DNA of 64,000 bases, from the NCBI GenBank assembly GCA_963730405.1, contig CAVSRW010000001.1, positions 186,001 through 250,000 of the forward strand, written 5' to 3'. Below are positions 31,184-38,605 of the stretch, one piece after another. The stretch is from Gaiellasilicea sp963730405. GTDB lineage: Bacteria; Actinomycetota; Thermoleophilia; Gaiellales; Gaiellaceae. How positions within the stretch are numbered: position 1 is the stretch's first letter; each line of letters starts with the position of its first letter. A program made the position numbers and the translations under genes. The notes under the pieces are model-generated. The model had not been told where the DNA came from. It searched no databases and was given only the letters and a program-made list of their open reading frames with translations.

Positions 31184-31734
31184 GCGAGCGGCCGTTTCTT
31201 CGCCATCCCCGGCCGGCGGGGAAACCCAGCCGGGGTCGGACCGACCTTGCGCACGACTGCGAAGCCGGGTCGGAACTCCACCGCCTCGCCGGCGACCTGC
31301 TCGGCAGCACGAGCGATCCGGTCCGGCTCGGCCGACGGGCCGACCCAGAGGACGACGGCGCCGCCCTCCCGGACGAGCGGCAGGCACCACTCGACGGCGA
31401 CCGGTGGACGTGCCAGCGCCTTCGCCACCGCGACGCCGTAGCCGTCGCAGGGCTGCTCCTCGGCGCGGCCCCAGACGACCGCGAGGTTCGGCAGCTCCGC
31501 CGTCCAGCCCGCCAGGAACTCGGTCTTCCGCCGCTCGGCCTCGAGGAGCGTCACCTGCCGGTCGGGCAGCGTCGCGGCGAGCGGGATCCCGGGCGTGCCG
31601 CCGCCGCTGCCGACGTCCACGATCGGCCCGTCGAAGCCCCGCACCAGCTCGACGCCGGCCAGCGCGTCGTCGAGCAGCACGCGCCGGGCCTCAGCCGGAT
31701 CCTGGATCGCGGTCAACCCCGGCGTGGCGAGCAC
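31180..31734 (-). CDS. rsmG: 16S rRNA m7G527 methyltransferase
   Basis: A 184-residue RsmG (GidB) that methylates G527 of 16S rRNA using SAM. Motif I is IVDVGSGGGTPGIPLA, followed by VTLLEAERRKTEFLAG and the AVAKALARPPVAVEWCLPLV region. From GTG 31734 the protein lacks roughly 30 residues usual at the N-terminus. The frame is open upstream with plausible sequence (RRRLDLLDRWLAGV) but no ATG, GTG or TTG, so a rare start or a local error is possible. It overlaps jag by 22 bases. Confidence 0.9.
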   Translation of the reverse strand: MLATPGLTAIQDPAEARRVLLDDALAGVELVRGFDGPIVDVGSGGGTPGIPLAATLPDRQVTLLEAERRKTEFLAGWTAELPNLAVVWGRAEEQPCDGYGVAVAKALARPPVAVEWCLPLVREGGAVVLWVGPSAEPDRIARAAEQVAGEAVEFRPGFAVVRKVGPTPAGFPRRPGMAKKRPLA

Positions 31735-32468
31735 GCCGGCGAGCCACCGATCGAGGAGGTCAAGACGTCGACGTGGCGCGGGTAGATCACGACGTATCGA
31801 TTCGGCTCGGTGCCCTCGCTCGCCGTCTCGATCTCGGGATCGTCCTTCAGCTTCTCGTGGACGATCTTTCGCTCGACCGCAGTCATCGCCTCGAGCTCGA
31901 CGCGCTGCCCGGTCGCGCTCGCCTGCTCGGCCATCCGGAGGGCGAGCGCATCGAGCGTCGCCTGCCGCCGGCCGCGGTACCCGGCCGCGTCGACGACGAG
32001 CGGCTTGCGCTCGTCATAGCGGCCGCGGAAGACGATCGCGTTCGCGAGGTACTGGATCGCGTCGATCGTCTGGCCGTGGCGGCCGATCAGCATCCCGAGG
32101 TCGTCCCCTTCACAGACGACGCGGATCTCCTCCTCCGTCTCCTCGATCTCGACGGTGCAGCGGACGCCGATCTCGTACGCGATCCGCTCGACGACCTCGC
32201 GCAGGCGCGCCGCGTCCGCGCTCTCGCCGTCGCGGGCCTCGGCGGGAGCGAGCGGCTCTCGCGCGGGGGCGGCGGTCCCATCCACGCTTGCGATCACTCG
32301 CGCCGGCTCGTAGCCGACCCCGAGCAGGCCGCGCTCTCCCTCGCTCACGACCTGGAAACGCACCGCCTCCTTGTCCACCCCGGGGTGCATCCGCTCGAGC
32401 TCGCGCAGCGCCGCCCACTTCGCCTCGCCGACGGTCTCGCCCGTGGTCTCGACCGTGATCTCGCTCAC
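31713..32468 (-). CDS. jag: Jag/KhpB-type RNA-binding protein
   Basis: A 251-residue protein with the full Jag layout: a Jag-N domain (AKWAALRELERMHPG...SEGERGLLGVGYEPARV), an acidic linker, a KH domain with LGMLIGRHGQTIDAIQYLAN, and an R3H domain with EQASATGQRVELEAMTAVERKIVHEKL. It binds RNA and acts in envelope and division control. GTG 32468 overlaps the restored yidC stop as GTGA. As sequenced it is in frame with yidC, giving a false fusion because of an extra base in yidC. Confidence 0.87.
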   Translation of the reverse strand: MSEITVETTGETVGEAKWAALRELERMHPGVDKEAVRFQVVSEGERGLLGVGYEPARVIASVDGTAAPAREPLAPAEARDGESADAARLREVVERIAYEIGVRCTVEIEETEEEIRVVCEGDDLGMLIGRHGQTIDAIQYLANAIVFRGRYDERKPLVVDAAGYRGRRQATLDALALRMAEQASATGQRVELEAMTAVERKIVHEKLKDDPEIETASEGTEPNRYVVIYPRHVDVLTSSIGGSPACSPRRG

Positions 32469-33290
32469 CGGCGCGACCCGCCCTTCTTCCGCTTCACCTT
32501 GCGGACGCGCGGCGGCGCGGCCGCCGGCTTCTTCTCCTGGGCAGGCTTCGCCGGCCGCTCCGTCCGCGGAGGGGGTCTCACCCTTGGGCGGTGTTCTCGA
32601 GCTCTTCTTCGGCGGCGGTTGCGGCTTCGGCGTCAGCCGGCGCGTGATCAGCCCCTGGCCGGTCGTCCAGAGGTTCGTGGTCAGCCAGTAGAGCATCAGG
32701 CCGGAGGGGAAGTTGAGCACGAACGGGATGAAGGCGATCGGAAGGATCAGCAGCATCGCGCGCTGTGCCGGCTGCATGTTCTGCGACATCAGGTAGGACG
32801 AGGTCAGCTGGCTGATCCCGTAGAGGACGATCAGGAGCGGCCCCCAGCCGACCTTCGTGTCGTCGGTGATGTCGATCAGACCGAGCCACTCGGTGCTCGT
32901 GCCCTGGTACTGCGGCTGGCTGAGGATCTCCTCCTCGAAGTCGCGAAGCACGAAGAAGAGGCCGATGAAGACCGGGAACTGGGCCAGGATCGGCAGGCAC
33001 GAGGAGGCCGGATTGATCTGGTTCTCCTTGTAGAAGGCCATCATCTCCTGGTTCATCCGCTGCTTGTCGTGCTTGTAGCGCTGCTGGATGGCCTTCATCT
33101 CCGGCGCGTGCGCCTGCAGGTTCTGCATCGAGTGGATCTGGCGCACGGTCAGGGGCACGAGCAGGATCCGGACGATCACCACGAGCCCGACGATCGACCA
33201 CGCCCAGGTGAGCCCGACCGTGTCGTGCAGGTTCGTCAGCACCCACGTGAGCAGGTCCTCGAGCGGGGTGAGGATCCCGGCGACGATCAC
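32465..33290 (-). CDS. yidC: Membrane protein insertase YidC, frameshifted near C-terminus
   Basis: An Oxa1/YidC insertase of about 275 residues that inserts proteins into the cytoplasmic membrane. From GTG 33290 it shows a membrane helix, RILLVPLTVRQIHSMQNLQAHAPEMKAIQQRYK, PASSCLPILAQFPVFIGLFFVLRDF, and the last helices with FPSGLMLYWLTTNLWTTGQGLI. Past about 32590 the original frame runs into jag. The +1 frame gives a basic tail (ERPAKPAQEKKPAAAPP, then RKVKRKKGG) and stops at 32465-32467 in a GTGA overlap with jag. One extra base in the run 32571-32583 (five G on the plus strand) explains this. Confidence 0.88.
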
Positions 33291-33496
33291 GCGGGATCGA
33301 CTCCCCCGTGGCTCCACGGGTTGCAGCGGAGCAGGCGCCAACCGGCCTTCGCCGACCCCTTCACGAGCCCGTGCGCGTGCAGCGCGTCGAGCGCGTACTG
33401 CGAGCAGCTCGGGTGGTACTTGCAGCTGTTCGCCGGCGTCAGCAGGCCGAACGTGTACCGCCAGGCGTAGACCAAGCCGATGCCCAGGTACTTCAC
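33287..33496 (-). CDS. yidD: Membrane protein insertion efficiency factor YidD
   Basis: A 69-residue protein with the YidD signature: KYLGIGLVYAWRYTFGLL as an amphipathic start, then the Cys pattern NSCKYHPSCSQYALDALHAHGLVKG and RLLRCNPWSHGGVDP. It assists YidC-dependent insertion. GTG 33496 overlaps rnpA by 4 bases and its stop overlaps the yidC start as GTGA. The open frame upstream is not homologous. Confidence 0.94.
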   Translation of the reverse strand: MKYLGIGLVYAWRYTFGLLTPANSCKYHPSCSQYALDALHAHGLVKGSAKAGWRLLRCNPWSHGGVDPA

Positions 33497-33843
33497 GCGG
33501 CGGCCTTCTCGAGCACCTCGGTCACGCGCTCGGCAAGCCATTCGTGGCCGCGCGTGTCGGCGGGCTCCGCCAGTCCCGGCCTCGCGACGAGCACGTAGTC
33601 GTGCCCGGGCCGCGCCCGGCCGGCGAGCTCCGTCCACGTCTCGCGCAGCTGGCGCTTGATCCGGTTGCGCACGACGGCGTTCCCGACCGACTTGGGCACC
33701 GCCAGACCGAGGCGCGGCTCATCCGAGTCCGACTCCTCCCGAGGGAACCAGTAGAGGACGAGGAATCGCGTCGACGCGGAGCGGCCGCTGCGGTAGACGG
33801 CGTCGAAGTCCCGCGAACGGGACAGGCGGTGGCGGCGCTGCAC
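33493..33843 (-). CDS. rnpA: Ribonuclease P protein component
   Basis: A 116-residue basic protein that assists the RNase P RNA in tRNA 5' processing. LSRSRDFDAVYRSGRS opens the fold, and the RNR motif is in AVVRNRIKRQLRETW, preceded by GLAVPKSVG. It has its own leaderless promoter (TATCCT 6 bases before GTG 33843) within the 23-base gap after rpmH, so it can be expressed independently of rpmH. Confidence 0.93.
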   Translation of the reverse strand: MQRRHRLSRSRDFDAVYRSGRSASTRFLVLYWFPREESDSDEPRLGLAVPKSVGNAVVRNRIKRQLRETWTELAGRARPGHDYVLVARPGLAEPADTRGHEWLAERVTEVLEKAAA

Positions 33844-33849
33844 GAGGCG

Positions 33850-33855
33850 AGGATA
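33850..33855 (-). promoter_or_regulatory. -10 box TATCCT for rnpA-yidD-yidC-jag-rsmG
   Basis: On the minus strand TATCCT ends 6 bases before GTG 33843. The surrounding 19 bases are identical to 30705-30723 on the plus strand. Confidence 0.5.
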
Positions 33856-33866
33856 GTCGGGCGAGC

Positions 33867-34001
33867 TCAGGCGGAGAGCCGCTTGCGGCCCTTGGCCCGC
33901 CGGCGCTTCAGGATCGCCTGCCCGGCACCGGTCGACATGCGGGCGCGAAAGCCGTGCTTGCGTTTCCGGCGACGGACGTTGGGCTGGTAGGTGCGCTTCA
34001 A
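33867..34001 (-). CDS. rpmH: 50S ribosomal protein L34
   Basis: The 44-residue L34 reads KRTYQPNVRRRKRKHGFRAR..., then AILKRRRAKGRKRLSA, complete and of standard length. It starts with TTG at 34001, preceded by GGAGA at a 6-base spacing, which fixes the start. It is below the usual gene-finder size limit. It is divergent from dnaA across the origin region, the classic bacterial arrangement. Confidence 0.96.
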   Translation of the reverse strand: MKRTYQPNVRRRKRKHGFRARMSTGAGQAILKRRRAKGRKRLSA

Positions 34002-34077
34002 AAGAATGTCTCCGAGTCGAGAAAGCGGGGCCGCCGCGAGGCGGAGCGAAAGTATAGACGAGGCATTCGAAAATCGG

Positions 34078-34086
34078 TTATCCACA
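34078..34086 (+). promoter_or_regulatory. DnaA box TTATCCACA
   Basis: An exact match to the consensus DnaA box, in the rpmH-dnaA intergenic region. Confidence 0.8.
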
Positions 34087-34147
34087 CCCGGAGTGGGTCC
34101 GGGAAAACACCCGCAAACGGCCACCGCGGAGCACCGTCTCCCACAGG

Positions 34148-34156
34148 TTCTCCACA
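34148..34156 (+). promoter_or_regulatory. DnaA-box-like TTCTCCACA
   Basis: One mismatch from TTATCCACA, close to an inverted TGTGGATTG at 34159-34167, so the pair could hold DnaA next to the AT-rich stretch at 34178-34208. Confidence 0.6.
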
Positions 34157-34293
34157 GCTGTGGATTGTGGTGTGGACGTATAAAAATCCCTGCAAATTGG
34201 CATGTTTTGCCCCCGGCGCGGCAGTTGAGGGCGCTCGAAGACGCTGCTATGCTCGCCGCTCCCCGACCCCCGATGCAAGGAGCCGGCCCCCGC

Positions 34294-35662
34294 GTGGAGC
34301 ACCAGATCGAGCTGACCGCAGAGACCCTGTGGAACGAGGTTTCGAGTCGGCTCAAGGGGGCGCTGAACGAATCGACGTTCGGCAACTGGTTCGGCAACGC
34401 GGAGGGAGTCGCTCTCACCGACGACGCGTTCGTGCTCTCGGTTCCGAACGACTTCGCCCGGGAGTGGATCGAGGGCCACTTCCTCGGCCTGATCCGCGCG
34501 GCCGTGAAGGACGCGACCGGCCACGAGCGGCGGATCCATCTGAGCGTGCGCGACGAGGCCCTGGCCGAGAACGCCGCGGACGGACTCGCTCGAGCAACCC
34601 GTCCGCCAGCGCGCTCCCGAGCCGGCCGCGAGCGGCTCGATGAGCCTGAAGTACACGTTCGACCTCTTCGTGATCGGCTCCTCGAATCGCTTCGCCCACG
34701 CAGCGGCGCTCGCAGTCGCGGAGGCGCCGGCGCAGGCGTACAACCCGCTCTTCATCTACGGCGGGACCGGGCTCGGGAAGACACATCTGCTGCAGGCGGT
34801 CGGTCAGTACGTCGGCGAGCACGGCAGTGGGCTGACGGCGCGCTACGTCACGAGCGAGACGTTCATGAACGACTTCATCAACTCGCTCCGCGACAAGCGG
34901 ATCGAGGGCTTCAAGCAGCGCTACCGCACCTACGACGTCCTCCTCGTCGACGACGTCCAGTTCTTCGAGGGCAAGGAGCGGATCCAGGAGGAGTTCTTCC
35001 ACACCTTCAACTCGCTCTACGAGGCGGGCCGGCAGATCGTGATCTCGTCCGACCGGCCGCCGAAGGAGATCGCGACGCTCGAGGAGCGGCTGCGCTCGCG
35101 CTTCGAGTGGGGGCTGATCACGGACATCCAGCCGCCCGATCTCGAGACCCGGATCGCGATCCTGCGCAAGAAGGAGAAGACCGACCGGATCCACGTTCCC
35201 GACCCGGACGTGCTCACATACGTCGCCGAGCGGGTGACGACGAACATCCGCGAGCTCGAGGGCGCGCTCACGCGGGTGGTCGCGTTCTCGTCGCTCACCG
35301 GCCGGCCGATGACGGTCGAGCTCGCCGAGGACGTGCTCAAGGACGTCTTCCCCCAGGGCCAGTCGGTCGAGATCTCGATCCGCCGGATCCAGGAGACCGT
35401 CTCCGAGCGCTTCGGGATGACCGTGAACGAGCTCTGCAGCGCCAAGCGCTCGCAGTCGATCGCCTATCCGCGCCAGGTCGCGATGTACCTCTCGCGGGCG
35501 CTCACGGACTCGTCGCTGCCGAAGATCGGCAAGGAGTTCGGCGGTCGCGACCACACGACCGTGATGCACGCGAACGCGAAGATCGAGGGGATGATCCGCG
35601 AGGACCGCTCTGTGTACAACCTTGTGCAGGAGCTGACCGCACGGATCAAGCAGGCCGGGTGA
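34294..35662 (+). CDS. dnaA: Replication initiator DnaA, frameshifted in linker
   Basis: DnaA of about 455 residues once one base is removed. Domain I reads ETLWNEVSSRLKGALNESTFGNWF. After the indel the second frame gives the acidic linker and SLKYTFDLFVIGSSNRFAHAAA, Walker A GGTGLGKTH, Walker B LLVDDVQFFEGK, the sensor regions, and domain IV with SAKRSQSIAYPRQVAMYLSR and GGRDHTTVMHA. The frame change falls near 34578-34585 (GACGGAC); deleting one G gives a continuous reading. GTG 34294 has AAGGAG 11 bases upstream; ATG 34249 and 34273 are alternative starts. An essential gene is unlikely to be truly broken, so sequence error is suspected. Confidence 0.9.
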
Positions 35663-35820
35663 TTTCTGTGGGAACCTTGCGAAACAGCCGCGAGCCTGTT
35701 GAAAGGCGCGCGTTCTCCACGGACTGGACCCACCGCGGAAACCCGCTCGGGGAGCCGGATTCGTCCGTCTTCCCCGTCGTCCACACTCCCTATGACTTCT
35801 ACGAGAGGATTTAAAGACCT
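35663..35820. other. dnaA-dnaN intergenic, possible second origin segment
   Basis: A 158-base gap containing DnaA-box-like TTCTCCACG (35713-35721) and TCGTCCACA (35777-35785, one mismatch from the actinobacterial TTGTCCACA). The last 30 bases are AT-richer (TATGACTTCTACGAG, GATTTAAAG) and probably carry the dnaN promoter. In many actinobacteria oriC lies in this interval. Confidence 0.5.
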
Positions 35821-37011
35821 ATGGAGACAGAGACGGCGGGAGCAGCAGCGGAGCCCGTGCTCGAGGAAAATGGGACGATGGCGGCGATGGCAACCGGCAC
35901 CGGGATGAAGATCAGCGCCGCCCGTGACGAGCTCGTCGCGAAGCTGGGAATCGTCTCCCGCGCAGTGTCGACCCGGGGCACCGTGCAGGTGCTGTCCGGG
36001 ATCCTGCTCAGTGCCGACGGCGAGACGCTCACGCTCGCGGCCACCGACATGGAGCTGTCGCTGCGCACGACCCTCGATGCGGAGGTCGAAGGCCAAGGCG
36101 CGGTTGTGATCCCGGGCAAGCCGCTCGTCGAGCTCGCGCGCCTCCTGCCCGAGAGCGAGGTCACGATCGAGTACCGCCCCGAGGAGGGCACGGTGCAGAT
36201 CGTCTCGGGCTCGTACAGCTCGCGCCTGCACGTCTTCAACGCCGAGGACTTCCCGCGGCTGCCCGCCGTCGACGCGCAGCTTCACTCGATCGACCGCGAG
36301 GCGCTGCTCGAGACCGTCGACCGGGTCGCCCGCTCCGCCTCACGGGACGAGTCGCGTCCGGTGCTGACCGGCATCCTCGTCCGCTTCGAGGCCGGCAAGC
36401 TCGTGATGGTCGCGACCGACTCCTACCGGCTCTCCGTCAAGGAGACCGAGCTGGGCGAGACCGCGCCGGAGCTCGAGGCGATCATCCCCGCACGCGCGCT
36501 CACGGAGCTCTCGCGGCTCGCTACCGGCGACACCGTCGAGCTCGGCGTCCACGAGAACCACGTCGTCTTCGGCACCGGCACGGCCGACAGCTCGGACGCG
36601 TGGCTGACGACGCGCCGGATCGACGGCCAGTTCCCGAACTACCGCCAGCTGCTGCCGGAGACGTTCGAGGTCGAGCTGACGCTGCCGAAGTCGGAGCTCG
36701 CCGACGTCGTCCGCCGCGCGTCGGTGCTCGCGCTCCGGAACTCCCCGCTCCGCCTCCGGCTGGCCGAAGGGGAGCTGACCGTCTCGGCCCAGACGCAGGA
36801 CGTGGGCGAGACGCAGGAGACCATGCCCGCGGCGTACTCGGGCGAGGAGTTCGTGATCGGCTTCAACGCGGAGTTCCTCCGGGACGGAGTCGACTCGATC
36901 GTCGGCGAGGACGTGCGCGTGAAGCTGATCAACCCGCTCCGGCCGGCGATCCTCGAGGACGCGGCCGGGGACTTCACCTACCTGATCATGCCGATCAGGC
37001 TGGCGGGGTAA
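35821..37011 (+). CDS. dnaN: DNA polymerase III sliding clamp (beta)
   Basis: A beta clamp of up to 396 residues with the three-fold repeated clamp fold. KISAARDELVAKLGIVSRAVSTRGTVQVLSGIL marks domain 1, SRDESRPVLTGILVRFEAGKLVMVATDSYRLS domain 2, and the C-terminal TYLIMPIRLAG is the hydrophobic-cleft region that contacts polymerase. The first ATG (35821) adds 28 low-complexity residues; family starts match ATG 35905 (MKISAARDEL), so the true start may be 35905. It is followed by recF after 12 bases. Confidence 0.93.
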   Translation: METETAGAAAEPVLEENGTMAAMATGTGMKISAARDELVAKLGIVSRAVSTRGTVQVLSGILLSADGETLTLAATDMELSLRTTLDAEVEGQGAVVIPGKPLVELARLLPESEVTIEYRPEEGTVQIVSGSYSSRLHVFNAEDFPRLPAVDAQLHSIDREALLETVDRVARSASRDESRPVLTGILVRFEAGKLVMVATDSYRLSVKETELGETAPELEAIIPARALTELSRLATGDTVELGVHENHVVFGTGTADSSDAWLTTRRIDGQFPNYRQLLPETFEVELTLPKSELADVVRRASVLALRNSPLRLRLAEGELTVSAQTQDVGETQETMPAAYSGEEFVIGFNAEFLRDGVDSIVGEDVRVKLINPLRPAILEDAAGDFTYLIMPIRLAG

Positions 37012-37023
37012 GAGAAGCAGAGC

Positions 37024-38083
37024 CTGGTCGTCCGGGACGTCACGCTCCGCAACTTTCGCTCGTACGAACGCCTCGAGCTCGGGCTCGAGCCGGGTCTCGT
37101 GCTCGTGACGGGCGACAACGGAGCCGGGAAGACGAACCTGCTCGAGTCCCTGCACGTCGGCACACAGGGGTTCTCCCCGCGGACGCGGGCAGACCAGCAA
37201 CTCGTCCGGCTCGGCGCCGAGGGAGCGCGGGTCGCGCTGGGGGGCGACCGTGCCGGCCGCCGGCTCGAGCTCGAGGTGACCCTGCAGCCGACGGGGAAGC
37301 GGGCCAAGCTGAACGGGGCAGCCCTTCGCTCGGCGGAGCAGCTTCGCGCCGAGGTGGCGACGCTCGTCTTCACGCCCGACCGCCTCGCCGTCGTCAAGGG
37401 CGGGCCTGCCGCCCGCCGCGCCTACTTCGACCGCACGCTCGGGCGCCTGCAGCCCAGCCGCGCCACGCTGCCCGTGGAGTACGCGGCCGCGGTCGGGCAG
37501 CGGAATGCGGCTCTCCGCCGCGTCCAGGTCGGCGTGTCGAGCCGCGATGCGGTGGCGCCGTGGACGGAGCAGGTGGCAACGCTGGGGGCGCAGCTCGTCG
37601 CCCATCGGCGGGAGGCGCTCGGCGTGCTGTCGCCCGCCTTCGCGGAGCGCGCGGGCGAGCTCGGGCTTCCCGGATGCGGAGCTCGAGTACACCGGCGAGC
37701 CGCCGACCGTCGAAGCGCTCGAGGCCCGGCTCGAGCGTGACCTCGAGCGAGCGGTCACCGGCCTCGGCCCGCACCTGGACGACGTCGCCGTGCGCTCCGG
37801 CGGTCGTGATCTGCGCACATTCGGCTCGCAGGGAGAGCAACGGATGGCCGTGCTCTCGCTCCTGCTCGCCGAGGCGGAGGTGATCGCCGAGCAGCGGGGG
37901 ACGCCGCCGCTCGTCCTCCTGGACGATGTTCTCTCCGAGCTCGATGCGTCGCGCCGGCGGATTCTGGCGGAGCGGATCGGTCGGGTCGGACAGGCTGTCG
38001 TGACGGCAACCGGTGCGGAGGCGCTGCCGCTCGAGCCGGCCCAGCGGCTCGAGGTGACGCCGGGAGCGGTGCGGGCGGCGTGA
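37024..38083 (+). CDS. recF: DNA repair/replication protein RecF, frameshifted
   Basis: RecF, an SMC-like ATPase in recombinational repair, about 352 residues after correction. Frame one gives VVRDVTLRNFRSYERLEL, Walker A GDNGAGKTNLLE, and ARRAYFDRTLGRLQPS. Frame two continues FPDAELEYTGEPPTVEALEARLERD and carries the signature GSQGEQRMAVLSLLLAEAE and Walker B LVLLDDVLSELDASRR. Removing one G from GGG at 37663-37665 joins them. No ATG, GTG or TTG lies between the dnaN stop and the conserved start; CTG 37024, preceded by AGAGAAG, is the best candidate. The stop overlaps the dciA start. Confidence 0.86.
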
Positions 38084-38559
38084 TGGAGCGGGTCGACGCG
38101 GAGGTGCGGCGGGAGCTGAGCCGGTTCGGCCCGCTCGAGGGCGGCACTGCGACGATCGCCCGCGCCTGGCCGCGAGCCGTCGGCGAGACGATCGCCCGCA
38201 ACGCCTGGCCGGCGCGGGTCGCCCGGGACGGCACGCTGCACGTCGCGACCGTCTCGTCCACGTGGGCGTTCGAGCTCGGCCGGCTGGCCGAGACGGTCCT
38301 CGAGCAGTTGCGGGCCGAGCTCGGAACGGCCTCGCCCCGCGCGCTCTCCTTCGCTCCCGGACCGGTTCCCGACCCACCTGCGGACCGCGCCGCCGAGAGC
38401 GAGTCCGAGCGGGTCATGGCCACGCCGGAGGAGGTCGCGGAGGCCGCCGCGATCGCGGCCGGAATCGAGGACGCCGAGCTGCGCCGGCTGGTCGCGAGAG
38501 CGGCCGCCGCGAGCCTCGCGAGAGGCCGTCCAGACGAGGCCGACGACCGGTGTTTCTGA
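38083..38559 (+). CDS. dciA: DciA-like helicase-loader (DUF721)
   Basis: A 158-residue DUF721 protein. The core is WPRAVGETIARNAWPARVARDGTLHVATVSSTWAFELGRLAETVLEQLRAELG, as in DciA, which brings the replicative helicase to the origin in bacteria without DnaC. The C-terminal half is Ala-rich and helical. It overlaps recF at ATGA; GTG 38080 is an alternative start. The gyrB promoter/terminator element follows directly. Confidence 0.85.
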   Translation: MERVDAEVRRELSRFGPLEGGTATIARAWPRAVGETIARNAWPARVARDGTLHVATVSSTWAFELGRLAETVLEQLRAELGTASPRALSFAPGPVPDPPADRAAESESERVMATPEEVAEAAAIAAGIEDAELRRLVARAAAASLARGRPDEADDRCF

Positions 38560-38564
38560 TACAC

Positions 38565-38592
38565 TTGACTTCGCCCGCAAAGCGGCTATTTG
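38565..38592 (+). promoter_or_regulatory. gyrB promoter TTGACT-N16-TATTTG
   Basis: A good sigma-70-like promoter: -35 TTGACT (38565-38570), 16-base spacer and -10 TATTTG (38587-38592). The expected start of transcription near 38599 leaves only about 7 bases before ATG 38606. Confidence 0.65.
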
Positions 38593-38604
38593 CAGGGCTT
38601 TTTT
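38573..38604 (+). terminator. Intrinsic terminator of recF-dciA containing the gyrB -10
   Basis: GCCCGCAAA (38573-38581) pairs with TTTGC-A-GGGC (38589-38598, one bulged A), with a 7-base loop and then six T (38599-38604). It is the only textbook hairpin-plus-U-run in the window. It ends one base before the gyrB ATG and its loop and 3' arm contain the gyrB -10 box. Confidence 0.7.
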
Positions 38605-38605
38605 C

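Larger units (their letters stand above)
34002..34293. other. Candidate replication origin (rpmH-dnaA intergenic)
   Basis: This 292-base gap is far AT-richer than its surroundings (for example TATAAAAATCCC near 34179, then AAATTGGCATGTTTT) and holds a perfect DnaA box TTATCCACA at 34078, a near-perfect TTCTCCACA at 34148, and inverted, degenerate boxes with core TGTGGA at 34159-34167 and 34171-34179. The rpmH-dnaA position is a standard oriC location. A dnaA promoter-like TATGCT lies at 34248. A second part of the origin may lie between dnaA and dnaN. Confidence 0.75.

Noticed and set aside
31713..33290. A genuine YidC-Jag fusion protein
   Set aside because: The alternative frame supplies a standard basic YidC tail and a stop overlapping the jag start; see the frameshift finding.
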